From assembly GCA_003640385.1 (NCBI GenBank), contig RCAB01000008.1, positions 124,001 through 188,000 on the forward strand: a DNA stretch of 64,000 nt, written 5' to 3'. Position numbers and translations under genes: made by a program. The notes under the pieces are model-generated. The model saw nothing but the letters and a program-made list of their open reading frames with translations, did not search any database and was not told where the DNA came from. Source of the stretch: Setaria digitata (lineage: Eukaryota; Nematoda; Chromadorea; Rhabditida; Setariidae). Below are positions 1 to 27,846 of this stretch, in pieces. Position 1 is the stretch's first letter; each line of letters starts with the position of its first letter.

Positions 1-210
1 GTTACCATATTTGGATCCACAAACAACATGTGAAATAATTTCAGTTGAAATTTCCAACAGGCTGTATGCTTCGGCCATTAAATATGAATAAACAATTATA
101 TAAGGCAAATGTTTCGCTTTATCATATCTCTTTTTCCTGCAGTTATCGAATGACATTGCGGTTCCAGTCAGGGCATGTTTTCATCATCTTATGAAAACAT
201 AAGAATCGTG

Positions 211-220
211 TTTATATAAA
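211..220 (+). promoter_or_regulatory. TATA-like box upstream of the RhoGEF first exon
   Basis: The sequence TTTATATAAA is a close match to a TATA box. It lies about 130 bp before the first plausible ATG (341) of the RhoGEF gene, and a pyrimidine-rich candidate start region (TTCATCCACT) follows about 25-30 bp downstream. An alternative is that the mRNA is trans-spliced at the acceptor-like ATTGTAG ending at 307. A TATA match is cheap in AT-rich DNA, so this is inference. Confidence 0.35.
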
Positions 221-340
221 GGATGCAAACAAACTCTGCCAAACTTCATCCACTGCAAAGTAAAACTTCACAAAGTGTTGATCGAATTTAAAGCTTTAAA
301 ATTGTAGAAAGATACAGGAACAACAGCGAATCCTAGGTTA

Positions 341-15748
<15,408 letters not shown>

Positions 15749-17696
15749 ATATCAGTCTTCCTAAGGAGGCGGAGGAAATTGTTCAGCTTAAATTATTGCT
15801 AGATAGATTTGAATTAATTGCAAGTAAGCAGTTATTGGGAAATTTGCAACTTTTTCAGAAGTCGCAGTCCCACTATACTTTGTCTGCTATGTCACGATAA
15901 AATGCCACATCGTTTCGGAATAGAAAAAAACCTAAACTTTGAAAATTAATTAAATTAGATAAAGCTTGTAAAAGGACGAGAATACTTGTATACTTTTACA
16001 AAAATACTGAACATTTCCTAGTGTTCCTAAATTTTCCGTCTCTCAGTATATTTCCTGTCAAGAGTAATTGAAAGAAAATACGAATTACATTTGTTTAATG
16101 ATATAAATTCAGTGTAACTTCATTCACCAATTGAAAACATGCGCAAACAATTTTATTGATTCTTCGTTTAGGGTGCTTTAGAGCATCATTTTCGTTTTGT
16201 TTCTCTTCATTCATCTCTCTTCATCCATTCTTGTTTTAATGACTTTTCATAGCGTGAACAAGCAGCGAAAGCAGAAATTTATTTTTAGACGGCAAACTGA
16301 TGTGGAATCACGTGGATGGTAAGATCGGCAACCGATTCATCTGGAAGAAAATAAAAAACTGATTAAGTCCATATTCCTTTTTTATCTTGTTATCTTCTCT
16401 AATAGTCTGCACAGGTTCTAAATTAAATCTAAATTTCCCTAACTTAAATAAATAATTCATGAAGCTAAGCTAGAGATTTTATCACAGGCTCATGTTTCGA
16501 ACTTGAGGAATTCCCGGTGTCCTTCCCTAACAATTACCAAGCAATATTCCCCAACATAAATTCCTTCAGCTTCAAAATCAAATCCTCCTGCAGCAGAAAA
16601 AATTTAGGATAGTTAGATGAGTGTAATCCTCTTCGCCTTATTTGTGAAATAAAGCTTCTATCACTACTGCCATGTGAGATTTGACTCGCTCTCGACTTAC
16701 AGTTTTTGGATATCAAGCTGTAGTACTGGTTCCCTCTTCCGTCTCTCTCCTTTATATCGCTAAAATAATTTATGTTCATAATTTCCGGATCTTTTCTGTG
16801 CGCTTTTATATGATTCTCCATAGACCCTCGAATTTCTTAGGTTTCAGAAAGAAATGAAACCCAAGAAATTTCAGACTTTCGAAAAGTTGATAACCGGCGA
16901 AGCAGATTAGAAATTATATTTATACTTCATCCCCTTCTCTCGAAAGTAGTTTGTCTTTCGTGGATAGTTTTACAAACGTATAGGCAAGAATTCTTTTTAC
17001 TTTTTTATTCATTTTCCTTCTTTAAGGTGTCCTTCTTCTTCAGTGCTTTTTCGCCATGTATGAAGTTTTTCTTGGCGATATAACATGTTGTGTGATTTAT
17101 AAATGCGTTTGTTAGGCTCTCTGTTTTTGAAACACTGAAGTGAAGTCGAAAAATTAAAGCTCAGTAAAGAGAAAGAACTCTTAAGCCTTGATTTAAAGAC
17201 GTCTGGATCAAACCGAGCTGACAATACAAGGTTTCCATAGCTATACCAAGGACAAGTGAATTTTTTTTGAAAAGCAGATTTTGAAAATAAGATGCTCATA
17301 AAATACCCTGCAAGCAGTTCAGAAAAGCTATGTTTAACTAGTAATACAATAAGCGAAAAGCCAGCTTAAATACGACCATTTTATCGCAGCACTCTTGCTA
17401 GATAAGGAAGGAAACGATGGGAATAGATTTGGAAGCCATAAAATTAGAATAACTTAGTAGAACAACAAAGAAGCGACTTATTTCCAAGTGAATAAAAGAT
17501 TGGGTAGCATAAAGAAGGGAAAAGAACAGGGCCAAATTCAAAAAAACAAACGAGGCAACGAATAATAAAACCCGTCAAATGGATTAAACCCAGTAATCCA
17601 GTCAAGCAAAATGTTTAAATCAGCATATGATATCCGAAATCCAAAGAGTTATTGACTGAAAAAGAAGTTCCAAAAACCAATAGCCTTTAAAACAGT
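15749..17696. other. Convergent intergenic region, RhoGEF 3' side to ABCF1 3' side
   Basis: This holds the 3' UTRs of two convergent genes. One item stands out: at 16253-16288 (+) a TTTTCATAG acceptor opens a phase-0 reading REQAAKAEIYF then a stop. It could serve as an alternative last exon of the RhoGEF gene. The - strand readings at 16534-16821 and 17009-17299 look like chance ORFs. I see nothing else. Confidence 0.5.
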
Positions 17697-18257
17697 TCAT
17701 CGATCTAGTGGCACTGATGCTTCTCCAAGCTGCTCCAATATTTCCTTCCGATAATCCTCGAAATCACCATCAATTTCGGCAATACCCTTGAAACTAACGT
17801 GGTTTAATTTTTGTAATGAAGTAAATCAAAACTATCGGTCCAACTGCTAAAAGAGTGATGCTTATTTTTTTTCGAACGTTTCGAACATTAAGAAATTCAA
17901 AGCGGCAGTCACTTTCCACTTAACAGAAAGCAGGCCACCGTTCTAAGTTCCGAGTTCCAGTAAATTGGACGGAGAGAAGAAAAGGCAATGACCCATCATG
18001 ACGAACCAAGTTTTCCACAATCCACAACTGGCAATTTGTTTCTCTAATTAAACGTTCATCATGAGTAACCATTACGACACCACCACCGAAATTTTCAATT
18101 GCTGATGCCAATGCATGAATTGATTCAATGTCAAGATTATTTGTAGGTTCATCCTACAAAAAAATTTTGCAGTAATTTTACTTAAGGAATAAGAAGAACA
18201 GATTACTTAGTGATTACTTAAAAAAACAAAGAAATAAATTATTTTCTCAATTATGAA

Positions 18258-18296
<39 letters not shown>

Positions 18297-19180
18297 AAAG
18301 CAACCAGTATCAATAAATCCGGAGCTCCTAAAGCCAGTTCAGCCAAAGCAACACGAGATTTCTGTCCACCAGATAGATCCTTTATCTTCACAGTATGTGT
18401 AGGTCCAGGAAGGCCTACTGTACCTAATCGTTTTCTTGCTTCCTATAATGAACTGTGGAATTAATGTTATATCGTTGGCCATGTACACCTTACAATTTAA
18501 CGAAAGCAAAATTAACTATTCAGCTTAAACAATGTTCACAAAAAAGATAAACATTTAAAAAATATATCAGATTTAAGCCAACAATGAACGCATTCCAAAT
18601 TTCTGCAAAAGAACACAGCAAGCTAGATTTAACCTGGTAATCGATTCGATATTTAATAATAAGATATTCAATAGGAGTCTGCTCTCCATTCAGTACTTCA
18701 TTGGCATGTTGATCAAACCACCCAATGCGTAGCTGCCTGTGTTTTCGGTGTTCACCTCGTTGCTAAATTCCAAAATATATCTTTGTACAGAAGAAAAAAA
18801 ATCATTACAATCATAGTCTTCTAACCAATGGACTGAGTTCCATTCGTTCTCGATAAGAGGATCAAAATCCTAAGAAATATATAAAAACTTCTTCACAGCT
18901 GAAGTATGTAACATTACTTGCACAAGATTTTAGCCTAAAAATAGTAGCATTAAAGCTATCTATCTATTTCTGAATGTTTACCGGCTCAATTTTCCCAGCC
19001 AACAACTTTAATAATGTTGATTTTCCGACACCATTGGGACCCACAATCGCAATGCGAGAATCCATATCTACACCAAAATCAAGGTTTTTGAACAGCAGTT
19101 GATCTTTGTAGCCAAAAGTTACACCTACAATGAAATGGTTTCAAAAAATACAAAACAAATAAAAATAAGCAAGGAGGTGG

Positions 19181-19234
<54 letters not shown>

Positions 19235-21903
19235 CAGCTTCTCGCTTCTTGCATTTTTTGTACCAATCATCAAAGCTGCGATATTTATACTAATTCTTAC
19301 CGTGCAATCCAAGGACTGGAGATGGCAGTTTAGTAGGGTCCGGAAGGGTAAATTTGACATTGTATTCTTTAATTTTCTGCAACAGTTCAGCAGGTGCTGT
19401 ACCAGCTATAAATACCAGCTACAAATATTACTGAACGGTTAACAGATATCTGATAAATGCTTAAAAAAATATTGAGTGTCAGTTTTCGTTGAAGATCGGA
19501 TCATAAGCTGGTACAACCTTAATGAGATTACCTTTATCACTCATAACGGCAGAGCTTTTTTTGGCTTTGTTAACTTTATTTTGCTTATTTTGTAGCCGGT
19601 TCTTCATTTCTTCCACAGCTTGTTTCGAACTTTTACCACTTTTTTTCATTGCAGCTAGCTGCTTCTGTTGAGTTTCGAAAGCTTTCATGTGTTCCCTAAT
19701 CTTTTGATCCTTCATTTTCTTGAAAGCAGCTAAAATAAATTCTAAAATGCTGTGTCAAATGTCTTGTGGTTCATGGTTCAAAACACAAGAAGTGTTTATA
19801 TGCATTCAACAGATGAAGAGAGTGGAAGTTACAGTACATACTAAAACTTACAATAGTTCCCTTTATAATAATACAATTTCTGATCTTGCAAATCGATAAT
19901 ATCTGTGCACACACTGTCCAAGAAGCCTTGATCGTGCGAAACAATCAACAAGGTTTTCTTCCATGTTTGTAAGTAACTGTAAACGATCTTACATACAGTT
20001 AACATGGAATTCAGGGTCAATTTAAACAAATTTGGAAATCATAAACAAAATTAATCTCAAGGCCCTCAGTTCCAACAACGAACCAGTCTTTTTTTCTTTT
20101 TACGTTTAACGAAATCAGCATATTCCAAAAATTCCAAACTAACTTATCCAGCCAAATTACAGCGTTAAGATCAAGATGATTGGTTGGCTCATCAAGCATT
20201 AACAATGTTGGTTCTAAGAAAAGAGCTCGAGCTAACGAAATGCGCATGCGCCAACCGCCGGAAAATGCTTCAACTGCCTAAAAATGTTTAGATTTTGATT
20301 AAATTGTAAGAAAGTGACTTTGAAAAAAGAAAAGAAGAGAAAAAGAACGAACTTTTTCTTGCATTGCTTTTGTGAAACCAAGACCAGCTAATATACGGCG
20401 GGCTTTTGGCTCTGCTGCATCTGCATTTATATTCTTCAATTCATCAGTGACCTGACATTCTTTGACATATTTTCATTTCTTCAATAAGCAATTCACAAAA
20501 AATTAGAGGCATAATTATTTCGGTGAACTGAGATTTCAACTGAATGTGAGAATTACATCATAAATAAATACCTCTTTTAGACGCTCGCCAACTGAAATGT
20601 CTCCTTCTTCTAACTTTTTTGTTAACTGCATCTCTTCTTCCACCAGAGATAAGCGATGTTTATCTGATCTAACAACAGCGTCAATAGCTGGAGTACTATC
20701 AACTTCAATTTCTGAAAGTTAATACATGAATAATAAATACTACTTCATTGCTATTTAAAACAGATTTTATAGTCAAATTGTGGCGAAAGAAATATTGAAA
20801 TGATAGACTTTGCTGACAATAAAATGCCACACCTTGTTCACAGTAAAGAAGGTCAATATTTGATGGAATATCCAATTTCCTGGCCGCAATGTGTTTCAAA
20901 AGTGTAGTTTTACCCATTCTGTAAAACAGTGGAATAATGATCAGTAAATGAACATAATTATGAAAAGTTGAGAAAGGAAAGCAACGGCATACCCATTCGG
21001 GCCAACAAGACCGTAATGTCTTCCGAATGCTATTGTTAATTCGGCTTTATGAAACAAAACTCGTCCTTGAGCTGCAATATCAAAGTTCTCCACCTGCAAT
21101 GAACGATTATTTTCTTAGAATAAATGAATGCAGCTACCATTCGTAGTTATTTTTATACCACTCCTCTTTACAAATTAGGACAAAAACTCGAAAGTAAAAG
21201 ATAGCATGTCTTTTTTTTTTTTTCAGAATTACAAAATACATAACTATCCATTATTTTACCCGAGTAAATTAAAAATATTTTCATGAAGAAACACACCTTA
21301 ATGTCAACAGCATTTTCAAACTGATTTCGTTGACCAGAGGACTTCACTTGTTGCGAAACAGAAAAATGCTGCCCCAGTTCCGCTCCTGATCCAATTCCAC
21401 CGCTCACTAAACTATCTTTAAGTAAATCTATATATAATAAAATTACATCCAATTTTTCGAAAAAGAAAAATTTCACTTTGGAAATACTCGATAACCTACT
21501 TTCTTCATTATTCTATTTTAAATACGGAAACGAGAAGCGCCAAGGAATGAATGAATGGAAGGATAACCCTTTTTCTCAGTTGTTTCTTTTTCTTCTTGGT
21601 TTTCAACTGCACCACCCATTTCTTTAATTTCACGATCATATTCGGCTTTCCTCCGTAACTTCTTCAGTTCTTTTCTGCTTAATTTCTTGTCTGCCTTCTC
21701 ACCTGAAGTAGTAAGCTGAATGCATTTAGTACTCGTAATCTTCCGAGACTTCAATTGAGGAGCATCGGAAAAACAAAGTAAAGCTCTATAATCCACATCA
21801 GAAAGAAAGTTGGCCACTGCGGAAACAAAAGGAAGAGTTCATCAATTAAAAAGAAAAACAATTCCGAAGGAAATAAATACACACCGTCTACAGCATCCGC
21901 CAT
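17697..21903 (-). CDS. ABCF1: ATP-binding cassette subfamily F member 1 (ABC50)
   Basis: A soluble twin-ATPase that, in other animals, binds ribosomes and eIF2 and promotes translation initiation. Sixteen exons, all in phase: 21885-21903, 21526-21816, 21297-21427, 20993-21093, 20833-20918, 20572-20711, 20353-20451, 20144-20277, 19852-19976, 19532-19729, 19301-19405, 18982-19124, 18634-18762, 18305-18442, 18007-18153, 17697-17786; 691 aa. A Lys-rich basic N-terminus is followed by NBD1 with Walker A GPNGMGKTT (178-186), signature FSGGWRMR (294-301) and Walker [13 protein letters not shown] (314-325). A charged linker ([18 protein letters not shown]) leads to NBD2 with Walker [10 protein letters not shown] (505-513), LSGGQ (590-594) and DEPTNNLD (614-621). 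KTTLLKHIA and NCQLWIVE favour ABCF1 over ABCF2 or ABCF3. The N-terminal extension is shorter than in human. An acceptor-like site lies 36 nt before the ATG. The last exon uses a weak TTTCAAG acceptor. It lies downstream of UTP21 on the same strand. Confidence 0.95.
18263..18289. repeat. (AT)n microsatellite in an ABCF1 intron
   Basis: An AT dinucleotide run, followed by a short imperfect TA stretch, lies directly downstream of the donor at 18304 in the intron between the exons 18305-18442 and 18007-18153. Confidence 0.9.
19184..19228. repeat. (AT)n microsatellite in an ABCF1 intron
   Basis: About 22 AT units in the intron between exons 19301-19405 and 18982-19124. Both strands give meaningless Tyr-Ile repeats when translated. 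Confidence 0.95.
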
Positions 21904-21937
21904 TATGCTGTTTAGACAGCTTCCTTTAGATTATTTG

Positions 21938-21950
21938 TCTGAAAACAACA
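21938..21950 (-). promoter_or_regulatory. Candidate spliced-leader acceptor of ABCF1
   Basis: On the - strand the sequence GTTGTTTTCAG ends at 21939, about 36 nt before the ATG at 21903, with no in-frame coding sequence in between. This is the form of a nematode trans-splice acceptor. It could equally be the acceptor of a conventional non-coding first exon. The short distance to the upstream UTP21 gene favours trans-splicing. Confidence 0.5.
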
Positions 21951-22279
21951 CGAAAATCGCAAACAGAGCCCTTTGTTGCCTAAAATCAACCAGTATATTT
22001 GATCTCATTTCAAGCTAATTTATCGCTTACTATAAGAAACTAAAAGATGAAGTTTTCATTATCCCGTGATCCATTCCAACAATATGCATAGAACTACTTC
22101 ACAATGAAGTTCGCATGCAGTTCACTCCAAATGATACCGAAATGCTTTTAAAGTTTCTTTAAAAAAAAAATTACAAGTAAAATACGCATTTACAGAAGCA
22201 AAGAAAATGGAGGAATCCAAACCATGGTTTTTCATATTTTAATCAGCGGCACTCACGAGTCCAAAAGGGACAAAGGTAC

Positions 22280-22295
22280 ATATATATATATATAT
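22280..22295. repeat. Short (TA)n in the UTP21-ABCF1 intercistronic region
   Basis: A run of eight TA units about 60 bp past the UTP21 stop, in the spacer before ABCF1. Confidence 0.8.
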
Positions 22296-22356
22296 CAAAA
22301 ATTAACGCCATTTACAACTTCAAAAATTAAAGATAACAATTAAATTTGCAGGAATC

Positions 22357-25300
22357 CTATAATAAAGCTGTTTTTATCCACTGCATCAGAGAAGCATTAT
22401 AAAGTATCAGTTGATCAATTTCTTCCCAGCTTTTCTTCAACTCATCACTTAATTTGTTTAATGTCTCACCCAGATCATCATCTTTAATACAGTTAATCCA
22501 CAACTTATTTCGATTTACTTTCAAGAACGTCGCTAAGTAGGCCTGAACAAGTTCATAATCGAGATGACTTTTGAGAACTGTGAGAAGCATTTTCAAAAAA
22601 TTGCTCAGAGCCTGAAATGAAAATCCTTTGTTTTCGGTTATTACTGAAAGTTATGTTTAACATTTTTTTTATTTAAAGCTCAAAATGATGAATGCAGCAT
22701 TTTTTGAAGCCTCGAAAATATCCAGTAGTTCAACTTATGGAAACATCACAGAATACCTGTTCCGGCAGTATGCGAATTTGGAAATCTATCGCAGAAATAC
22801 TCATCCGCTTCAAAGATTCGAATGCGTCAGTGAAGTCAGCATCGTCTGAAGCCCTGTAAAGTCGCTTGAACTTCTGGTTGGTCGAAGATTTCTTGTGATT
22901 AATATAGGTTAAAATATGAACATTTTCGATTCAAGAAGTCACACGTACAAATACTCGATATGTGCAAATGAAACAAAATAATAAAACCTTACTGCAATAA
23001 AGTCTGTGCAAAAGAAGACTCGATTTCTAAAGCACTTCGTTTTGCCATTAGCACACTGCGCTGCTCTACATCAGAGACATTTTCTACCGCCTTTTCGAAT
23101 TCGAAACCATCTAGCGTTGACACTGTCGGTAAGAAAAATGGTGCAATTTTTGGTTTCCGCGTTGGATCGATTGGCTTATTTCGTTCTCGTATTATATCCA
23201 GATATGGTAAATTTACCCAGCGCGAAGGCGCCAAACCCGATAATGTTATGAGGCTTTCAACCTTAACTAACTTCTGATTATGTACTATAAAAGCAATAAA
23301 ATTTCTTTATTCCAAATTTTTAATGACTCGCCTTCAAGTTTTGAAGGTTTCACCAGAACCTCAATTTCAAAATCAAAATAATGGAGCATTTAGAAAACAT
23401 TACACACAAATTATATGTAAAAAAATTACCTGCTTCACTCTTTGTTTGCTATCACTCTCAAGTTCCATAGGCACTACTCTCGAATCTGTAGAACACTGGA
23501 TTTCATTCTCAAAATCCCTAAACAGAAAGCTTTTTGAGAAATTCATAGAACTAAAACTAAAATTACTTCAATATAAGGAAACGATATGGTATTCAAAATA
23601 CTCAAGATCAAGATATGAAACACATTGTTTATTTTATCATATAGTGAACACTCTTTGTGGTCGAAACGTATAGTTTCTAGTTAAATTAATGGTAAGCACA
23701 CCTTCGTACAGGTAGAGACAAAGAATGTTCGGGAATGTACTCCACTGGTAGTGCTTTTAAAGCATTCAAAGATGTAAATAATGATTTGTTAGCCCATATA
23801 TATATACTCTTTTGTCCATAGTGACATGTGGCCAAATACTCTCCGCTTGGTGAAAAACAAAATGATATGCAATATGTTTTACACTTCATAACATCAATCA
23901 AACTATTTGTAATAAGATCCCAAATCTATAATAAATTAAACGGTGCATGTGAAGATTTAATTTCTTTATAAGTAAAAAATAAAAAAATAGAAAAATTGAA
24001 ATATCAAAAAAAAGACGAACTTTAATGAAACCTCCGTCATCAGCACTGACAAGCCATTTACCATCAGGCGAAAATCCCAGAGAGGTGAAGGATGATTTAT
24101 GCGCCTCGTTTATAATCCTAACAACTTTTCGGCACAAAATATCCACCACGCCAATTGAACCAGTCCCTACACCAAGACCTAACAGCGAATTATTGCCGTT
24201 CATGCAAAATCGTAGAACCGGTGATGGAACTTGCATTCCAGCCAACAGTTTTGTGTTACGAAAATCCCAAAATCGAATGAGTCCATCTTGTTCAACTGAT
24301 ACCTTTAAATTGAACAGCTTTATATCAGTAAGTTAGTAGATGTCTCATACATTACATCGCCTTTCAATGATATTGAAAAGAAAGTACAAAATAACGCCAA
24401 TAAAGAAATAAATAGCAAGTTCATTCAACGTTTCGAAAAAAAGAAAATTCATTTTTTTTTGTAAAGGTGAATTAACAACGACCAAAAGATTTTTCACTCA
24501 CGAGATGTTTATTGAATATATCAAGTGCCAATCCTCGAACAGCGGACTGATGAGCCTTTTCTTCCTTTTTGCCAAAAAGAAAAGTTTTTCTGTGCTGCCC
24601 ACTTTGCATGTTAAAACAGTCAATGTGGCCAGATGTATATCCAACTACAGCAAAATTACCACAAGACGAGATACATATCGCTGATGCGCAAGCAGATACA
24701 AGATGCGGTACAGTCACGAATCTTTTATGTAGTAACTGGAAAAAAATTTTTGGGAAGGACATTTTAAATTCATTATTACTGCATTTGAAGTCGACATTCT
24801 CTATAACTACAAAATCAAAAAAGAAAAAGCCATAAAATTAAACAAATCGCCAGAAATCAGAATTGGAAATTTCGAACGAACACGATATGTTCCTAAAGCT
24901 TGCTTTCTCGTAGTCCATGTTGTCACTGGGGCTGTGTCAATATGACGGCATAAAACATTGTCCCAAGCTGCTTCTCGTGCTAATCCCACATCCAGTTCAA
25001 TTACTGGCTTCAATTCAATACTCTCAATATCACGCCTTTTTTTCTTCGCTTTTATTCTATAAAATCAAAGAAATATTGTATGAAAAAAGCAAAATCAATT
25101 AAAAAAATGCATCAAATAAATTAAACATATCAGGCCAAAAAACTGAAAAAAAACTGACCTGGACATAATACCAGCATTGCCTAATTTCTGCCTCTGTGTG
25201 TCACGTGTTATTGAGAAAGTTCTCACTGAACCATCCAGACCAGATGTAAGAACACTGAAATTCCTTAATCCTATAATCCCAAAGATGTTATCAGTTTCCA

Positions 25301-26976
25301 TAGCTCCATCCTGCTATGGTAATTAAAAATATTATTAATAATTATAGCAACAAGTCTCTTGGACTGCAGTGCGTAACTTTCTGGTTAAAAGAAAAAAAAA
25401 ATGACAATTATAACACAAGAAGCTCACATTTCGTTACTGATAAATTTCACTGCCGTAACCGGTTTGTAATGTCCTTCAAGTAAAACTAACTGCCTAGGCA
25501 TACCATCACCCATATCATTAATCCACGTTTTTAACGTATTATCGGTTCCTACCGATATCATCAACGCTTCCCCACTAACATAATATATCCCTGTAATGGA
25601 ACCACGATGTGCATTCGCCAGCTGTCCTATTATGGTACGTTTATTTAAATCCCAGACTGCCAGTGTCCCGCTGTCTGATGCGGTAGTCATTGTCTCTTCA
25701 CCGTCAGTTCTAAAATTTTAAAAGTGAAAATTTCAGAAAAACACTTTTTTTGCATGCTTTTCACTTAACTGTCCATTTCTAATTTTTCATTTTTTTGGTT
25801 AAATACAAGGTTCACGTACTGAAACTTGAACAAATTATTCATTTACGCAAATTACTATTGTATGCGAGTGCACATGACTCAGTGCTGAAATAAAGAAATC
25901 AAGAAAAAAATTAAATATTACAAAGCAAAAGCTCAAAAACAAAAAAACAAAAACCTGAATGCAATTGATGTCACTGGTGCATCTTGCATAAATATTTGCA
26001 ACGTTTCATCAAATTTGATATTATAGAGTATAATTTGACCATTTTTTAAACCAACAGCAATGAAATCTATAGCTGGTGACTGTTCTAGCACTGTTATTTC
26101 AGATTCGAACAACTTCTCAAATTCATGAATCAGTTTCCCAGTTTTCACGTTAACAATACGCAACTTTCCTTAAAACAGTCATGAATTAAAGAAAAAAAAA
26201 ATTAGATTACGACTCTCATCCTCCCTCGAAAATTATAATATAAAAATATGATTTATTTAAGTTAACAGTTGTTGAATTCTTCAAATTTAAAGTAACCCTG
26301 CTTTGATCCCAACAGCACTTTATTAAGATATGTGGTTGGATGGGTAATTGCTGAGCAATCGAACTGTCCGGATGTTTCAATCAGCACCAATTCATCCCCT
26401 GTTTCAATATCCATCACATGAACGGAACTCTTTAAATCCACTACCACCAGAATGTCACCAAATGGAAGAAGCCAAAGAACTGTGTCAGAGATTTCTAACC
26501 ATCGCTTAACTTGCCTGAAATCAAACTCTATATCTACATTTCCTCATATAAATTGTAAAGTTCAGTAAATCAAAATAGGAAACAAAATAGCAGGTCATGG
26601 GTTTTACTCTGGAGCATAAATTCTTCAGTAGTATCTGGACATTTACGACTTTGTTACATACGACCTAAAAGATATCTACGAATGTAAATTGAATTCAATA
26701 CCTGGCTAAATACAGGACTGCTATTCTTGCCCCAACAGCGGCGTAAATGTAATGAGAATCAGCAGCAACTTTGCTAATTTGAGCTGGTAGAACATTGCTC
26801 ACTGATATTACACGCAAATTCTCACACAAGTATTGTATGACAACATTGTCGACAGCACAGACGACATAGCTCTCGTTCCGTTTCCTTGGGAGTACTCGAA
26901 AAGCAGGTGAGACAGATGAACACACTTCACCCAGAGCCTTATAGGGTGCAAACAAACGACTCTGTCGAAGATTCAT
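22357..26976 (-). CDS. UTP21: UTP21 / WDR36, small-subunit processome WD40 protein
   Basis: A nucleolar U3 snoRNP (UTP-B) subunit needed for 18S rRNA processing. Thirteen exons: 26702-26976, 26297-26514, 25955-26168, 25438-25709, 25159-25270, 24882-25056, 24502-24735, 24021-24302, 23702-23925, 23430-23517, 22993-23273, 22757-22853, 22357-22611; 908 aa, close to the human length. Family marks in order: LFAPYKALGEV near the start, HPTTYLNKVLLGSKQG, KLRIVNVKTGKLIHEFE, the WD repeats ending GTLAVWDLNKR and DNTLKTW, ISSCGNFAVVGYTSG with FNMQSGQHRKTF, FSPDGKWLVSADDG, then the C-terminal Utp21 domain with APSRWVNLPYLDIIRERNKP and DYELVQAYLATFLKVN. The join between exons 4 and 5 is ambiguous: 25438 to 25270 keeps the family spacing, 25428 to 25254 also stays in frame with a stronger acceptor. 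The start is the first ATG after an acceptor-like site. Confidence 0.95.
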
Positions 26977-26985
26977 TGGAAAAAA

Positions 26986-26998
26986 TCTGCAATTAAAT
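26986..26998 (-). promoter_or_regulatory. Candidate spliced-leader or first-intron acceptor of UTP21
   Basis: TTTAATTGCAG on the - strand ends at 26987, about 10 nt before the ATG at 26976. So short a leader fits trans-splicing of a spliced leader. A non-coding first exon further upstream is the alternative. Confidence 0.45.
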
Positions 26999-27479
26999 CA
27001 CAAGTGGATACATAATCCAAGGTGAGGAGAAGTTGAACAGTCTTCTTCATTTGCATGCAAGATTATCTCTCCAGAGCACTTATCAGTAAAATAATCAGTT
27101 ATCAAGGATGAAATGCAACTGCCAGTAAATGGAGAATTTAAAAACAATTGAAATGGATGTGACAGTGAAGCCTGAACAGTGCGTCAAACAGAAAATGTTA
27201 AAGGGCGCCAAACGAAGTCCTCAAGAGCAGCAATAAACAATAACCAATTGGGTCCAAACATCTCATAGAAACAACTGCAGCAACTGTGATCCCGAAGCCC
27301 AACCACAACGCATGGGCATTAGAATTTTCATTAAGTCCCACTCAGTATATCACGAAACATATCACCGTCACCTAGTACGTATGCCTACATGTAAAGAAAC
27401 CATTTCGAAATCTTGTCTCGATTTGGTTTCGGTTGTTGCTAATGCTGCGAGGGCAAAATCACTTTGCTGGGGGTTGGGA

Positions 27480-27846
27480 TGAAAACGAGAAGTCCTATAT
27501 GCTTTAGAGGTGGAGGAGGATGGTTAGCGAGGAAGGTGGCGGAAGTGTAGCTGAATGCATCGGAGTTTTCGGTTGTGCGCAGGAGGGATGGAGTGAACTT
27601 CCTGCCAGATGCGAACATTGAGCTGTTCTTCTTAGCACCTTCAAGGATTCAGAAGGACTATCCTTCGAGATTTGTCGTCAGGATATTGCGTCTGTCAAGC
27701 TCCTGTGCTTATCCAGTAGCATGTTCTGGTCGTGCACTTCGCGCATGGTGACATTGTATTGGTGAAGGTTCCGAAGTTCCCTTTACTTTTCTGAGAAATT
27801 GCTTTCGTTCTCCAACTAACAGACTTCTTCAATCTTCTCTTGCTGG
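27480..27846 (-). pseudogene. Possible decayed coding sequence, coiled-coil-like
   Basis: This patch in the gap between UTP21 and the innexin is GC-richer than its surroundings. One - strand frame reads as a charged helix: QQEKIEEVC, LENESNFSEK, RELRNLHQYNVTMREVHDQN, then LLDKHRSLTDAIS and a Ser/Pro-rich tail, but it is cut by TAG, TAA and TGA stops. No ATG-initiated gene or splice scheme repairs it. It could be a relic of a coiled-coil protein or chance; I cannot name a family. Confidence 0.3.

Larger units (their letters stand above)
17697..26976 (-). other. Candidate operon UTP21 - ABCF1
   Basis: The two genes run the same way. The UTP21 stop (22357) is 453 bp from the ABCF1 ATG (21903), with an acceptor-like site between them. 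No separate promoter motif is obvious. Many nematode operons pair ribosome and translation genes. The arrangement is seen; co-transcription is inferred. Confidence 0.45.

Noticed and set aside
18821..18870. In-intron reading [15 protein letters not shown] in ABCF1
   Set aside because: Adding it breaks the family alignment; splicing 18982 to 18762 gives an ungapped match in phase.
19079..19360. ORFs with Tyr-Ile repeats on both strands
   Set aside because: Translations of the AT microsatellite in an ABCF1 intron.
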